Shown one piece after another: positions 32,640 to 43,169 of a DNA stretch of 64,000 nucleotides. The notes under the pieces were generated by a model. It made no database searches. It was not told where the DNA came from and worked only from the letters and a program-made list of their open reading frames with translations. Within the stretch, counting starts at the first letter, position 1. Each line of letters opens with the position of its first letter. Both the position numbers and the translations under genes were made by a program. Source of the DNA: Bimastos eiseni (Eukaryota; Annelida; Clitellata; Crassiclitellata; Lumbricidae); contig OY365811.1 in the NCBI GenBank assembly GCA_959347315.1, forward strand, positions 35,263,574 through 35,327,573. The letters run 5' to 3'.

Positions 32640-33280
32640 TATTGCACAACCAAAACTCCAAACCTCTGCTAGCCATCACCGATGCTGGTACCATAATGTC
32701 CATTGTTTTTTGACAAATCATTCACTTACAAACACCACAAATTCGATCAGTTTTTGCCTAAATTTTTCTATAAATCTAGGATTGTCTAGGCTCTGCAGAG
32801 TCTACACCAAACCAAACCAAGGAAACTTACGGCACTTCACAAGTAAAGTGAAGAATCATAGAATGAGAATTGTTGCTCGCTTTGTGCCCATGCCGTTGTT
32901 AGCTTTATCTGACGTCCAAAATTCTCACTCTATTTCACTTTCCCGTGTTTCAATTTAAATAAATTCAACATTGTTCTCTCTTAGCAGCAATAGTTAGCAT
33001 GACAATTTTCGTCATTAGATCCGCTATCCAGTAGGTTAATTGAGGCTTAGACACGGCACTGAAATATCGTTCTACACAAATACTGGGTGTAATATTAGAT
33101 ATTTACATCCTTACTCAAGGTCTAAATTCTACTGAACTTAACCTACCAAACTTCTAAAGAACAAGGACAAACAATTTTGACGCATAATATTTTACTCCCC
33201 GAATTTCGCTCAATAAGTGAGCGATAATATACTCTTGTAAAGTCGTTTGAGATCAAGGTGTATGATAATCATACTCAATT

Positions 33281-36200
33281 ATGACTTCGTCCGAAGAGGA
33301 GATGTCTTTGATGGCTTCTCTTGATTTATATAAGGGTCAAGTAAGCTATTGTTATGAATTTCGTTAATCTTGATTATATCATAATAATAATTATCGTCTA
33401 ATTTCAAACTGACAAACCGAAGAATGATTACAAACATTGTGTGAACGAATGATGAAAAATTATTATAGGTGTAGAATTTAACTGTTGGAAGCCATGCAAT
33501 GCATCATTAGGTTATAAAACTAATTTAGCTTAGCGAAAGAAGAACGTGTAATCCTTACGGGAGTGCAAGATTCTGTGCGTACAACCCGGTTAACACCGAG
33601 TAGCCTAGTAGAACAACCGAGCACCTATTGTGATTGTTAGTGTTGAGATCTGGAAAAAATTAGAACTTTCTGTCGTCCTTATTAAACAGGTCTAGCTTTT
33701 TGAATATCGAATATTGAACTAAGTCTGTCACTAGGCACTGTTGAGCTACATTGCCTTACACAGCCTTAACTCTGCCTCCTTTGGCTCTCTGAAAACTGGA
33801 CTCGGACTTCCTTCAGACAACCTCTGCGGTTTGACGAAGCACTCGTGAATTAACTGGTGCCCAGTACTTGGCTTTCGAGTGGCACTCTAAATCAAAGTTT
33901 GGAGATTACGATTAATACTGACTTTGTTATGTGTAGCTCAGCCAGATCGATGCTTGCCTAGAGTCAGATGAAAACGGACTGAATAGAGCTGATTTGGTTC
34001 AGTTACAGAATGACCTCCAAGAAATTATTCGCTTGACGGAACGTAAGAAATCTTCATATTCTACACACTTTTGTATTTTATTTAAATGCAATACAAAAGT
34101 ATTAAAAAAATAAAAATGAACCGTAGTCAGTGCTATGTATGTGAAAACTTTTGTAGCGTCTGTAAGTAGCAACTAACAGGCCAAAACATGGCTTAAAGCT
34201 TAACATGTGTGTGTACTTGTATGTGTCTGGGCATTTATGTAGCACTGCTTTGAAATAGATGTACTCAAGATGCTTATTCATGAGCCGATAAAGTTTGTTC
34301 TTGAAGGAAGGACCAGAGAAGCGCTGGTCAATTATGTTCCAGCGGGGACAGTTCTTATAAGTGAACTTGCTGTTAAAATATCTTCATCTGCTGATATGAA
34401 TAATGTCTAATGTTGCGCAATTTCTTCCATTTTACTTCTGTGTTTTAGAAAATATTGCAGCAATTCATTGCAAAAGGATAGAAAGCTTAGATGAGAAGTT
34501 TACAGCTATGACTTCATCGCATCAGCTGGGTGTCATTTGTGCATCCAAAGCAGACTCTCAGTTGCCTAAATGCTCCAGAAATGCATCTGGAAATGCATTG
34601 GGCATCGAAGAAAACACATTCGATGCAGAATATGCAGATTTTCAGGCAAGTCCTTCCGCCTTTACGTCCATGGTCTCATAATTGTTATTTTATTGTATTT
34701 ACATATTTCTATAGCTTCTCTCCCAGTACGATCTAATCAGAGACGCTCTCAATGTGACTAGTCCCGTGGGAAAAGAAGAGTGGTAAGTATGCGGGCAGAA
34801 ACAGATGCACCCCGAGTTAAAATCAAATCGCAAGTTAGAGCCAGAGAGTGTATATCTCATGTCTCCTCTCATTTGACCACTCGAATTGCCATCCGCACCA
34901 TCCATGGTATCTTTGTCATCAAGTGTTTCCACAGCTGAATGGACAGATAATAATAACATTTATTTGTATTTACTAGTTTTATTTGTATTTACTAGTTTTA
35001 TTTGTATTTACTAATTTTATTTGTATTTACTAATTTTATTTGTATTTACTAATTTTATTTGTATTTACTAATTTTATTTGTATTTACTAATTTTATTTGT
35101 ATTTACTAATTTTATTTGTATTTACTAATTTTATTTGTATTTACTAATTTTATTTGTATTTACTAATTTTATTTGTATTTACTAATTTTATTTGTATTTA
35201 CTAATTTTATTTGTATTTACTAATTTTATTTGTATTTACTAATTTTATTTGTATTTACTAATTTTATTTGTATTTACTAATTTTATTTGTATTTACTAAT
35301 TTTATTTGTATTTACTAATTTTATTTGTATTTACTAATTTGTTAATGATTTATTTATTTGTTGTACATAATAGGAATGGTTTTGTCAGACAATAGCAAGT
35401 TTAGCTATTAATTATTAATGTTGTGATTGTTTACATAGCGGTTTCTCGCTGGTGATCTGACCTACTGTGAAGATAAAGATGAAGCTGCAGATGCGGGGAA
35501 AGATGACAGCGGAGGAGACAATGTTATACAGATCGACAGCGACGAAGATAACGAAGAAGCGATTGAGATATGTGACACATCGAGTGAAGATAGCGAAGAT
35601 ACGGAAGCAGACGATGAGGAGGGTGATGACGTCTTTGGTCAGAAGTGTCAGGCGCCTTTCAGCCACCCCTGGGGTCAGAGTGGCTATTACAATGCCATTG
35701 TCTTGGCCAGGGTGAAAAGTCCACCAGAAGACAGCGAACCCATGGTAAGCTGGCTAATTAAAATCGTGGATGTTATATATATATCTAATATCTTTTAAAC
35801 TATCTATTGTGCATTTGGTCAGTAAATCTTGATCTTAGGTGAAAGCACATCCAGAGTTCATACTTGGAGTTGCAAACCCACAATCGTGGGATTACAGACC
35901 TTGTAAGCTATTGAACCTGCATTCTATCTACCACAGAAATCATGATTAAGGAGCAGTCAATATTCTTTGGTTTGCTTGTAAACGCAGTGCTAGGGCGCTT
36001 GACAGTATAGTGTTTAGCGTGCTGGACTGTCAATTGAGATGTCGGAGGTTCAAGATGAGAGGAACAGGACTGGCCTCTTGCCCTCATATGCCGAGGCTAA
36101 GAAGATGAGGTCGGTAACGCTTCTTACCCATGGCTATCTGAGGGCTAGCCCAAGGGACTGCTTTTCTTCTTTTGTAAATTAAACAATTGTGTAGCATGTT

Positions 36201-39200
36201 TAAATGACACAGCAGTTTCATGGGTGTTTTCAAAGTTTGTGCATGTAATCCGTCGTGCGAATTGTGAAAGATTAAATTCTTAAGTAGTAGACCTTTGAAC
36301 CTTAAAGAGATTCAACACACTGGTTAAATAGCTCTCTAATGTTGTTGTTGGAATATCTAATTATTTGCAGTATGTGACTTTATGTGAAATGTTCTGCTAT
36401 GTCATTTAGGTGGAGGTTGTGTTTTGTTACCCAACACATTGTTCAATGCGACTATGTCCCTATTACCTCAGTGGTAACTGCCGTTATGACACAGCAAAAT
36501 GCAGGTAATAATTCAGACAAAAGATTCTGTCCTAGGATGATATGTGGTGTCAATCAATGTTGTAATTGTAATTGGTGAAGATTTATGTAGATAGAAAATA
36601 ACGAGACTCTTCGTTAAGTTTGTGTTGTTGATGCTCATTAACTCTTGCCCCTCCAATAATTATATCAAATGCATTAAAATTGGGGTGAAGGTTAAAGTAG
36701 TAATGACGGAAAACTGCAATTCATCCTATTGGGCTTTGTTACGTTTTTATCTCACAATTGAAAAAGGTAACAATTGAATTTTATAACAGTGATGACTTAT
36801 GCTGTGCTGTTTCTTCACAGGTTCTCTCATGGGGAGGCTGTCAAAGTATCTGACCTCAGGTCATTTGAGGATCCAGACTTCAGGTTATGACACTTCATCA
36901 TCATCATTCTCATTAGCTAACTATAGGTGGTATTTGAAACCTTTGCATTTTCCATTGAAAAAAGTTGAATGCTCTGAAGATTCAATTATGAACGAACATG
37001 TGACATTGCTAAATCTACTCTAATATCTTCTGTAGCTCCACTAATGCTAATTATTTACTTGGAATCGATCACAGTGGTTGGACTTCTTCTGTCTTCTGTT
37101 CTCTTTTGTAGCAGTGATATCAACTAGTATCAATAGTCCAAGGGATTGCAATTTCACTAATGCATCCATCAATTGATGTCATGTTTATTACGATTGCTGT
37201 TCTATAGAAATTTCCAGAAGAGATTACATTATATCAGCTTCAACTTGCTTACCCATTCATTATTGTTTCTGTTCTCCTTGATTTTCACTCGAATTGTGTA
37301 TTGATTGGTGTTTGTTTGCATTACTTATTAAGTTATCAGATCAGAATGGCTTTACCATTTTGATGTTGACTTACTGCTAGTCTGTTGTGAGTTCAATCTC
37401 TTTGTGTCCATAACAGAATGTAGCCTTACTACATTGGATGCTTAATGAAGGATGAGGTTTGTCATGTGAAAATATTTGTTGTTTGCAGCTACGTTGCAGT
37501 GGGCAGTCCTTGTCTCGTTCGAGATGATGACGAAATCTGGTACGAGGCAACAATCCAGGAGATCCTGGATGATGCCCAGTTCCACATTCAGTTCAAAGCC
37601 AACCATCATGTAAAAACCGTCAGTGTTAAAGATTTATTTCCGCTGAGTAAGTCTTTGATCTTGCCGTTTGCCCTTTCAGTCGTTGTTGGTCCATGTACAT
37701 GAAATGATCTACCACTGTATCTGTTTGTCTTTCTGACCATAATGGAGAACTGACCTTTCATCAACACTTGTTCTCTTTAACCATAGTGGGACTGGAAGTG
37801 CCATGGGATAGATATCTAGAGGAGGTGCTATATAAATAAGCTGCATTACAGTTCATGACCTGTAGTTTGTGAAGCTATTGGTCATCTGGATTGGCCAGTT
37901 TTTCTGGGATTCTGTTTCTTGCTTTTTTTTATCTGTCATCAAGGATTGATTTCCTGTTTGTGTTTGCATATTGACTTTATTCATTTCCAATTTTCTTGAC
38001 CTCAATCACTTCACTGACTTTGTGATTAGTAGGAATGAACCGAAACTCGGCTTGGCCTGAGTTTCATAGTGCTTAGCATATACTCGAACTCGGAAAAAAA
38101 TGGATCCAGGTTTTAATCTTTCCGATTTAAAAAACGAAAATCAGATTTTTTAATTTACATGGTGACAATCGACCTAACTTAAAACACAAATACTGTCATT
38201 TTTATTTACAAAACAACAATCGTCCTAACTAAAACCCCGCATGCTGCTACTATTAGTACTCGCTAGTTACTACTTCTTAACACAAACTAAGGCAAAACTA
38301 AAAATTCATTAAAGTTGTGAAAACTGCAAAACTTAACTTAAAATCAAGAGAATAAGACTTTTTAAATATTCTAAACTCAGACTCGGTAAAATTCAACTCG
38401 TAAAACTTGGACTCTGCAATAAATTTTATCTCGGTTCATCCCTAGTGATTAGTGCCTTCGTGGTGAGATAGAATGAAGCTCAGTAAGCGCCTTCTTTATT
38501 GGCTCAGCCACAGGCTAATGAGTTGCATGCCATCATTGTTGTGGCAAGTTTAAAAATTAAACTTTTTGATAACTTTTGTGTATCCTACTTCTGAGATCTA
38601 GTACAGTAGCAATAGTATGACTATTCTTTGCAAAGAAAATCTGTTTAATAATGTCTTCAGTCCATGTCTAGACGATTTTATGTCACAAGTATATATGCAT
38701 GCCAGGTTAAATTGAATTTTTAGTCTAGTAGGACTAGAAATTGTTATCATTATTGTCCATAGTTCTTTGTATTTTTAGAATTTCTTTCTAAACAGTAATT
38801 CATGCACAGGTTATGAACATCAGGAGGAGGAGGATGAGGACGATGTTGGAAGGGCTGATGAAGAAGCATTAGCTCCGTCATTCTCATCACCGGTTGCCCC
38901 AGTGGACATCAAGACCACTGACGCCCTTGGGCAGTGGGAGATGCATACCAAGGTACTTTTCATGCTATCAAGAACTGTATCATAATATCCTGGGTTAAGA
39001 ATCGGAAGAGATGCCGGTCTTACTATATGTTATTTTATTATTATTATTACGAATGTTTTGCATGTGTGCTATCATACATAAATGTGAATCAGTTGCTGGT
39101 GAAGACCAATGACAAATTGTAACTTTCGTGAAAGAAGAAATCATGGAAGTCACTGCCAAGCCGATTGCTTGAAGTTTTCAAGAACATTTTATTACCAGTT

Positions 39201-42200
39201 TCCACTATGCAATGTGAATATGAAATGACTGCAGTTTTTAAGGTTTCTAAGTTAGGCCTACCTCCCTTAGCTGCATTAGTAAATGTTGTTTTTTAAATGT
39301 GATATATATATATACAATTATGCACATATATATATATATATATATATATATGGGCCTGTTATTGTTTGAGATTCTAAATTGTTTCTTTTTAACAATTAGG
39401 GAATTGGTTCGAAGCTGATGGCAAAAATGGGTTACATCACAGGGCAAGGTTTGGGACGAAATAACGAGGGACGAGCTGAACCTGTACGCATCGAGCTCCT
39501 GCCTAAAGGTTAGAATTCGTTAGAGGTGTCAATATATCTTGAACTCGTATGGTCAGGTAAATTAGTAATGGTTATTCATACAGAATGGTCTTTGTAAAGG
39601 CAGAGATTAAGGTGAACTGACAAAATGCATTGCTTGTAATCAGCTTTTCCAAATGCATGGGAAGACAGGAAGCGATGTGCTGGAATAGCAGACAAGATTT
39701 TGAACAAGGTAGCAGAAGTCGTTTGTGGTGTCCTTTAACACTTTTATGACGAGACTGTACTGAAACTTGTAAGCGTGTATACAAGGAGTAAGGAGTCAAC
39801 CTAATAGAAACAAGTTGGGACAGTGTTGTTACCAATGTACATATCCACATCTGCATTGTTTAGATATAGTTATTTTGGCAAAGCCTGTGCTGTATACATT
39901 ATGCTTCTGTACTACGTTGGACCTTGCTAGAGTCAAAAGCATCCCGATTGGTGTGCACTGTGACAAAGGCACTATATAAATGTATAGATACAATACAATT
40001 GTGTTGAATGCAAATTAACAGAGCAGACTACCACATGCCGTAGAACAGTCTGCCTTGTACAAATATCACTGAAACCTAATGTAAGCCATATTTATAATTT
40101 GGGGTGAGGGAAATAGGGGAGGATAATGTCAAATGCAACACATTTGGTCAATGGAAGGATGGGCTCTAAAGTAAGGTACCAGCACGTCACTTCCCCATCC
40201 AAAGTAGGATGCCAGTAAGTCACTTCTGCTGACATGACAGTTCAGATGAACGTTCAAGTAGATATGGTTTGCTTTTCATGCGTGTATATTCGTTTATTTC
40301 TAAAGAAGACAATCTGACTCAAATAAATGATGACATGAGTGGCAGTGGACAATAAAAGTAGCATAACAAACTAGTAAATATTTTTATATAGTAATCTGGG
40401 GTGGGGCACGGTGGCGTAGTGGGATGTTCGGTGCCTTGTGTTTGGAGGATGGCATGTTCGAACCCACCCCGAGTCACTGCGTAGCAACCTTGGACAAGTT
40501 GCTCGCCCATAAAAGTCTGTGAGGAAGGCAACGGGAAACCTACTCATTCCCGAGTGGCACAAAGCCAATGGACCTGCCTTCGGACAGAGCACTCATCACG
40601 ATCATCATCAGTCTGGGGATAAATTGCATTGTCTTTGGGTGGGAGAATTGTTATTTGATTCTTGGTCAAGAATTTAAATGTTGTTGATGTCTTTTAACTG
40701 TTTAGGATTATCGCTCGATAAAATTATGGAGCTGAAGAATTTGGCCGACAACAATAACCTTTTTGATGCCTTGAAGAAGCAGAAACGAAAACAGAAGCAG
40801 CAGAATTTGAACAAGAAGGATTCAAAATCAGCCGAAGGCCCGAAAACAGAATCACCCTCCGTCTTCGATTTCATTAATAACAAACTTCGCCCAACAAAAG
40901 GTGAATTTGTAGTTTTTTTTGCAGATATTTCCATGTTGTGTTTTAATTTTACAAATTTTGACTAGGCCAGCTGATATCTGTGACATTTTTGCTGTTATGT
41001 AATCTTCTAACGCTTTTGTCCTCATCCTATTAAGATAGTTTTGGTGCATGGTCTTGTTGTGTACAAATGTATCCGTGACTGTTGTAGTCGTGGTCCTTAG
41101 GTGATGGAGCCTTTGAAAAACTTTTAGCTGCCTGCAAATTATAGACTGATAATGTATTATTTCACTCATACATCCTAAGCCAAGTAGCCTATGCATCTGA
41201 GGTAATTATTGATGATCATAATTATATCTGTCTCGAGTGAAGTTGTGGACAAAAGTAGCATTATATTTTAACAGGGGCATCCAGATAGGGGTCTGGAGGT
41301 AAATGCCTCCAGTTTCAGGTAGGGGACATTTTTTGCTTCTTAGGGAGAATATTTTGCCTTCCTGGCACATGGGACCAGAGGTTTGCCTCCATCACTCAGA
41401 GGGGGATTGATATTTTAACACCTGTCTGAATGCCTGTCATTGGTTGACCTTAGATTGTACTTGTGTTACACATTTAGAGATGATTGATGAACTCTGTTAT
41501 TAGTGATTCTGACGATAAGTGTACTAAATGTGACTGGGAAGCCAGTGCAGCTTTAAAGTGTTAACATCGTGTAGACTGGGCAAGCAGTGCTTTGTAAGGT
41601 GCTTCAGAGACACTATAACATCTGTATGCATACATTCATATAGCACAAGAATATGCCTGAAAATGTCAAATATGTTTGAAGTTTTTAAGTATTTTTATTT
41701 CTGTTCAGGAGTTTTGATAATTTGTTAAAAGGACAAGGTTGTGTTGCTTGATTTCTATCACAGCAAAACATCGTAATCCTCGTGCTGCAAAAGATACAAA
41801 GTTTATATCAACAAAAGAAATGAAAACCAAGTCGGACAAACAGCTTAATATCCAGGTTGCGATGAAATTCTCTGATACCAGTATTTAACATGATAGTAGC
41901 CTATCCGTTGGAATGTGTAATCAGGAAGGTTGTGTTTTGTATTTATTAATTTATATAGTGCCACTGACATTTAGTAGCGCTCTCAGTGCGAAAACTCAAG
42001 AGAGTAGAAAAGGTTTTGAGATAAGAATATGGTTAACACGTAGAGATGAAGGAAGGGAATCCCATAGAGAACAATTAGGGATGGCCTGAGTGTGGGTGCC
42101 TACCAGTGGCAGCCTTTCATTTTATCTGGACAATGTTTGGCTCACTGACTAAAATTTGATTTTAACTGTACTAAAAGCCAATCTGTGCCTTAATGTGATA

Positions 42201-43083
42201 ATTTAAAGATGCTAAATTTAGTGTCTAGATAACAAACTATGATATGCAAAGGCTGGTCTTGGGTTATACTTAATTGTCAAGTCATGTATTAAATGATTTC
42301 ATTTGATATTAAAATCGATGTGATTGGACAATTTTTCCATTGGTCCATGCAGTCTGTGATTACCAAATACGTTATATTTACTATCCGGAGTTTAACGTTT
42401 CCTATGTTCACCAGAGTATGGCTTAATCGTAATAACAGTTGTGTTCTGCTCAGCTGATGAAGACGAATGAAGAAATGAAGAACACAGAAAGACAAATTCT
42501 TCACTTAAAGGATTCCATTCAACGAGCTAACGAAAGGCAAGCAAGATTGCTGCTTTAATCTTCTTCTTATTTTATGAACTTTAGTAGAAACTTCTAGTTA
42601 TCAGAGCCTTCGTTGCATACCAGTTTCGTCTTGGAATTATATAGTGCCCCGTCAAGATATCTACTCAGAGGCGCTCTCTATGCTCGCCTAAATTATGTTA
42701 AATGTCGTAGCAAACGAGGAACCAACCAATGGATTCCCACCATCAGCTGACAGATGTAAGTGTATAGAAGCAAGAAGGCATTATAGCAAGTGTGGAGAAT
42801 AAATAACAGAAGTAGTATCAGTGCTAACTTACTTCTGCCGTGTTAATATGAACAAATTTAATTAATAGCTGACCCTATTGGAAATATGTATGGGATTTTA
42901 ATATAGGTTTAAATGGATTCATTTGATTGTCTGTTGTTCAGAGGTGATCATGTTGCATCAAAAGAAATGACAAAGAAAATCGACTCCCTACGCACCTACA
43001 CAACCCAGCTGCAGGCATCAGAAGCTCTGATGAAGAACCAGAAGAAAACGAGAAAAGCCCACAACTTGTTGACGAAATTTTAA
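33281..43083 (+). CDS. ZGPAT: Zinc finger CCCH-type and G-patch domain-containing protein (ZGPAT), complete, 13 exons, 582 aa
   Basis: Exons: 33281-33340, 33937-34042, 34449-34645, 35439-35744, 36410-36504, 36821-36883, 37489-37646, 38810-38952, 39400-39508, 40706-40900, 41764-41855, 42454-42536 and 42942-43083 (TAA). They total 1749 nt. The start is set by the family N-terminus (MTSSEEE then SLDLYKGQ). Domains: acidic region around residues 140-190; CCCH finger with C239, C247, C254, H258 (C-x7-C-x6-C-x3-H); a Tudor-like segment around 277-328; a G-patch around 377-400 (GIGSKLMAKMGY, GLGR); a basic C-terminus with coiled-coil character from about 505. Human ZGPAT (531 aa) has the same order. 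Known role there: nuclear sequence-specific transcriptional repressor that recruits NuRD, also linked to splicing. Donors after 34645 and 42536 are GC (gcaagt, gcaagc). AATAAA lies at 43113-43118, and the 3' end converges with NUBPL. Confidence 0.95.
34646..35438 (+). other. ZGPAT intron 3, GC-AG type, half occupied by a 19-bp array
   Basis: The exon ends ..GATTTTCAG and is followed by GCAAGT, which matches the donor consensus except for C at position 2. No GT donor keeps the frame, since reading through reaches a stop at 34678. The acceptor (TTTACATAG at 35430-35438) restores phase 0. A family-T tail fragment (about 34705-34790) and the 19-bp minisatellite lie within it. Confidence 0.8.
34963..35341. 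repeat. 19-bp minisatellite, about 20 copies
   Basis: The unit is TTTGTATTTACTAATTTTA. The first two copies have TAG where the rest have TAA; otherwise the copies are identical by eye. It is AT-only apart from one G and one C per unit. It sits inside a ZGPAT intron with a GC donor. Confidence 0.95.
35992..36155 (+). mobile_element. Family-D repeat with recognisable tRNA-like head
   Basis: The 5' part GCGCTTGACAGTATAGTGTT then TAGCGTGCTGGACTG resembles an A-box region, and GGAGGTTCAAGATGAG resembles a B box. The 3' part has the family-D block CCGAGGCTAAGAAGATGAGG with TAACGCTTCTTACCCATGGC. This copy suggests that family D is a tRNA-derived SINE. It lies in the ZGPAT intron before exon 36410. 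Confidence 0.6.
38030..38444. mobile_element. hAT-type MITE, family M1, copy 2, with perfect 8-bp target duplication
   Basis: Termini are TAGGAATGAACCGAAACTCG and, inverted, TAGGGATGAACCGAG. The octamer GTGATTAG flanks both sides exactly (38022-38029 and 38445-38452). The 415-bp interior aligns end to end with the copy at 4211-4606, with small indels (a 30-bp stretch near 38195-38225 is an apparent internal duplication). It has no coding capacity and sits in the ZGPAT intron before exon 38810. Confidence 0.92.
40401..40610 (+). mobile_element. tRNA-derived SINE (family S2)
   Basis: A-box-like GGTGGCGTAGTGGG and B-box GTTCGAACCCACC lie about 40 bases apart. A body follows with GTCACTGCGTAGCAACC, GACAAGTTGCTCGCCC, AACGGGAAACC, GAGTGGCACAAAGCC and GACCTGCCTTCGGACAGAGC, then a short (ATC)n tail. 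The body is unrelated to family S1 apart from a CTTGGACAAG/CTTGAGCAAG motif after the head, which hints at a shared central domain. It lies in the ZGPAT intron 39509-40705. Confidence 0.8.
41272..41410. mobile_element. Possible very short hAT-like insertion
   Basis: CAGGGGCATCCAGATAGGGG starts directly after TATTTTAA (41264-41271), and the same octamer recurs at 41411-41418. The left end looks like a hAT terminus. The right end (..GAGGGGGATTGA) is not a clean inverted copy, though internal GGAGGTAAATGCCTCC and GGTTTGCCTCC blocks are partly complementary. The AT-rich octamer could recur by chance. Confidence 0.35.
41945..41995 (-). repeat. Family-T stem-loop tail
   Basis: ATTTATATAGTGCCACTGAC, then TTAGTAGCGCTCTCAGTGCG, preceded by a TATTTATTAA run. 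It is a weaker match than the 17583 copy, in the ZGPAT intron after exon 41764-41855. Confidence 0.5.
42636..42708 (-). repeat. Family-T stem-loop tail with extended body
   Basis: TTATATAGTGCCCCGTCAAG, ATATCTACTCAGAGGCGCTC, then CTAAATTATGTTAAATG. The last block is shared exactly with 44802-44818 next to another copy of the tail. The repeat unit thus extends past the hairpin by at least 30 bases. It lies in ZGPAT intron 12. Confidence 0.65.
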
Positions 43084-43118
43084 TTTATTCGACTCTAGTA
43101 AATACTCTTGTAAATAAA
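43084..43118. terminator. Interleaved poly(A) signals of ZGPAT (+) and NUBPL (-)
   Basis: On the plus strand AATAAA lies at 43113-43118, 30 bases past the ZGPAT stop. On the minus strand AATAAA (plus TTTATT) lies at 43084-43089, 81 bases past the NUBPL stop and one base from the ZGPAT stop. Cleavage normally occurs 10-30 bases beyond each signal, so the two transcripts should overlap by several tens of bases in antisense. Confidence 0.7.
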
Positions 43119-43169
43119 TGACACATTCTGTTCTGCATGGCAGATCCATAATACAGTCTTGTTGGTGTC

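Larger units (their letters stand above)
24034..33280. other. Intergenic region between ABLIM and ZGPAT
   Basis: No exon with family similarity was found in these 9.2 kb. The first part must hold the ABLIM 3' UTR, but I could not place a canonical AATAAA close to the stop. It contains a SINE (24641-24882), a TIR element (27066-27549), 17-bp and 15-bp mini-arrays (29303-29610), a family-T tail (31836-31900) and a hAT MITE (32359-32639). The ZGPAT promoter should lie just left of 33281. Otherwise it is AT-rich unique-looking DNA with only short, unconvincing open frames. Confidence 0.7.

Noticed and set aside
32545..32958. 137-codon plus-strand open frame
   Set aside because: It starts inside a hAT MITE and crosses its right terminus and target duplication. 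It has no family motifs and its composition follows local AT content.
34705..34793. Candidate ZGPAT exon between CCCAG and GTAAGT
   Set aside because: It has good-looking splice sites, but the sequence matches the dispersed family-T tail (ATAGC..TCTC..CAGAGACGCTCTC). Including it would break the junction between exon 34449-34645 and exon 35439, which already join in phase with family similarity.
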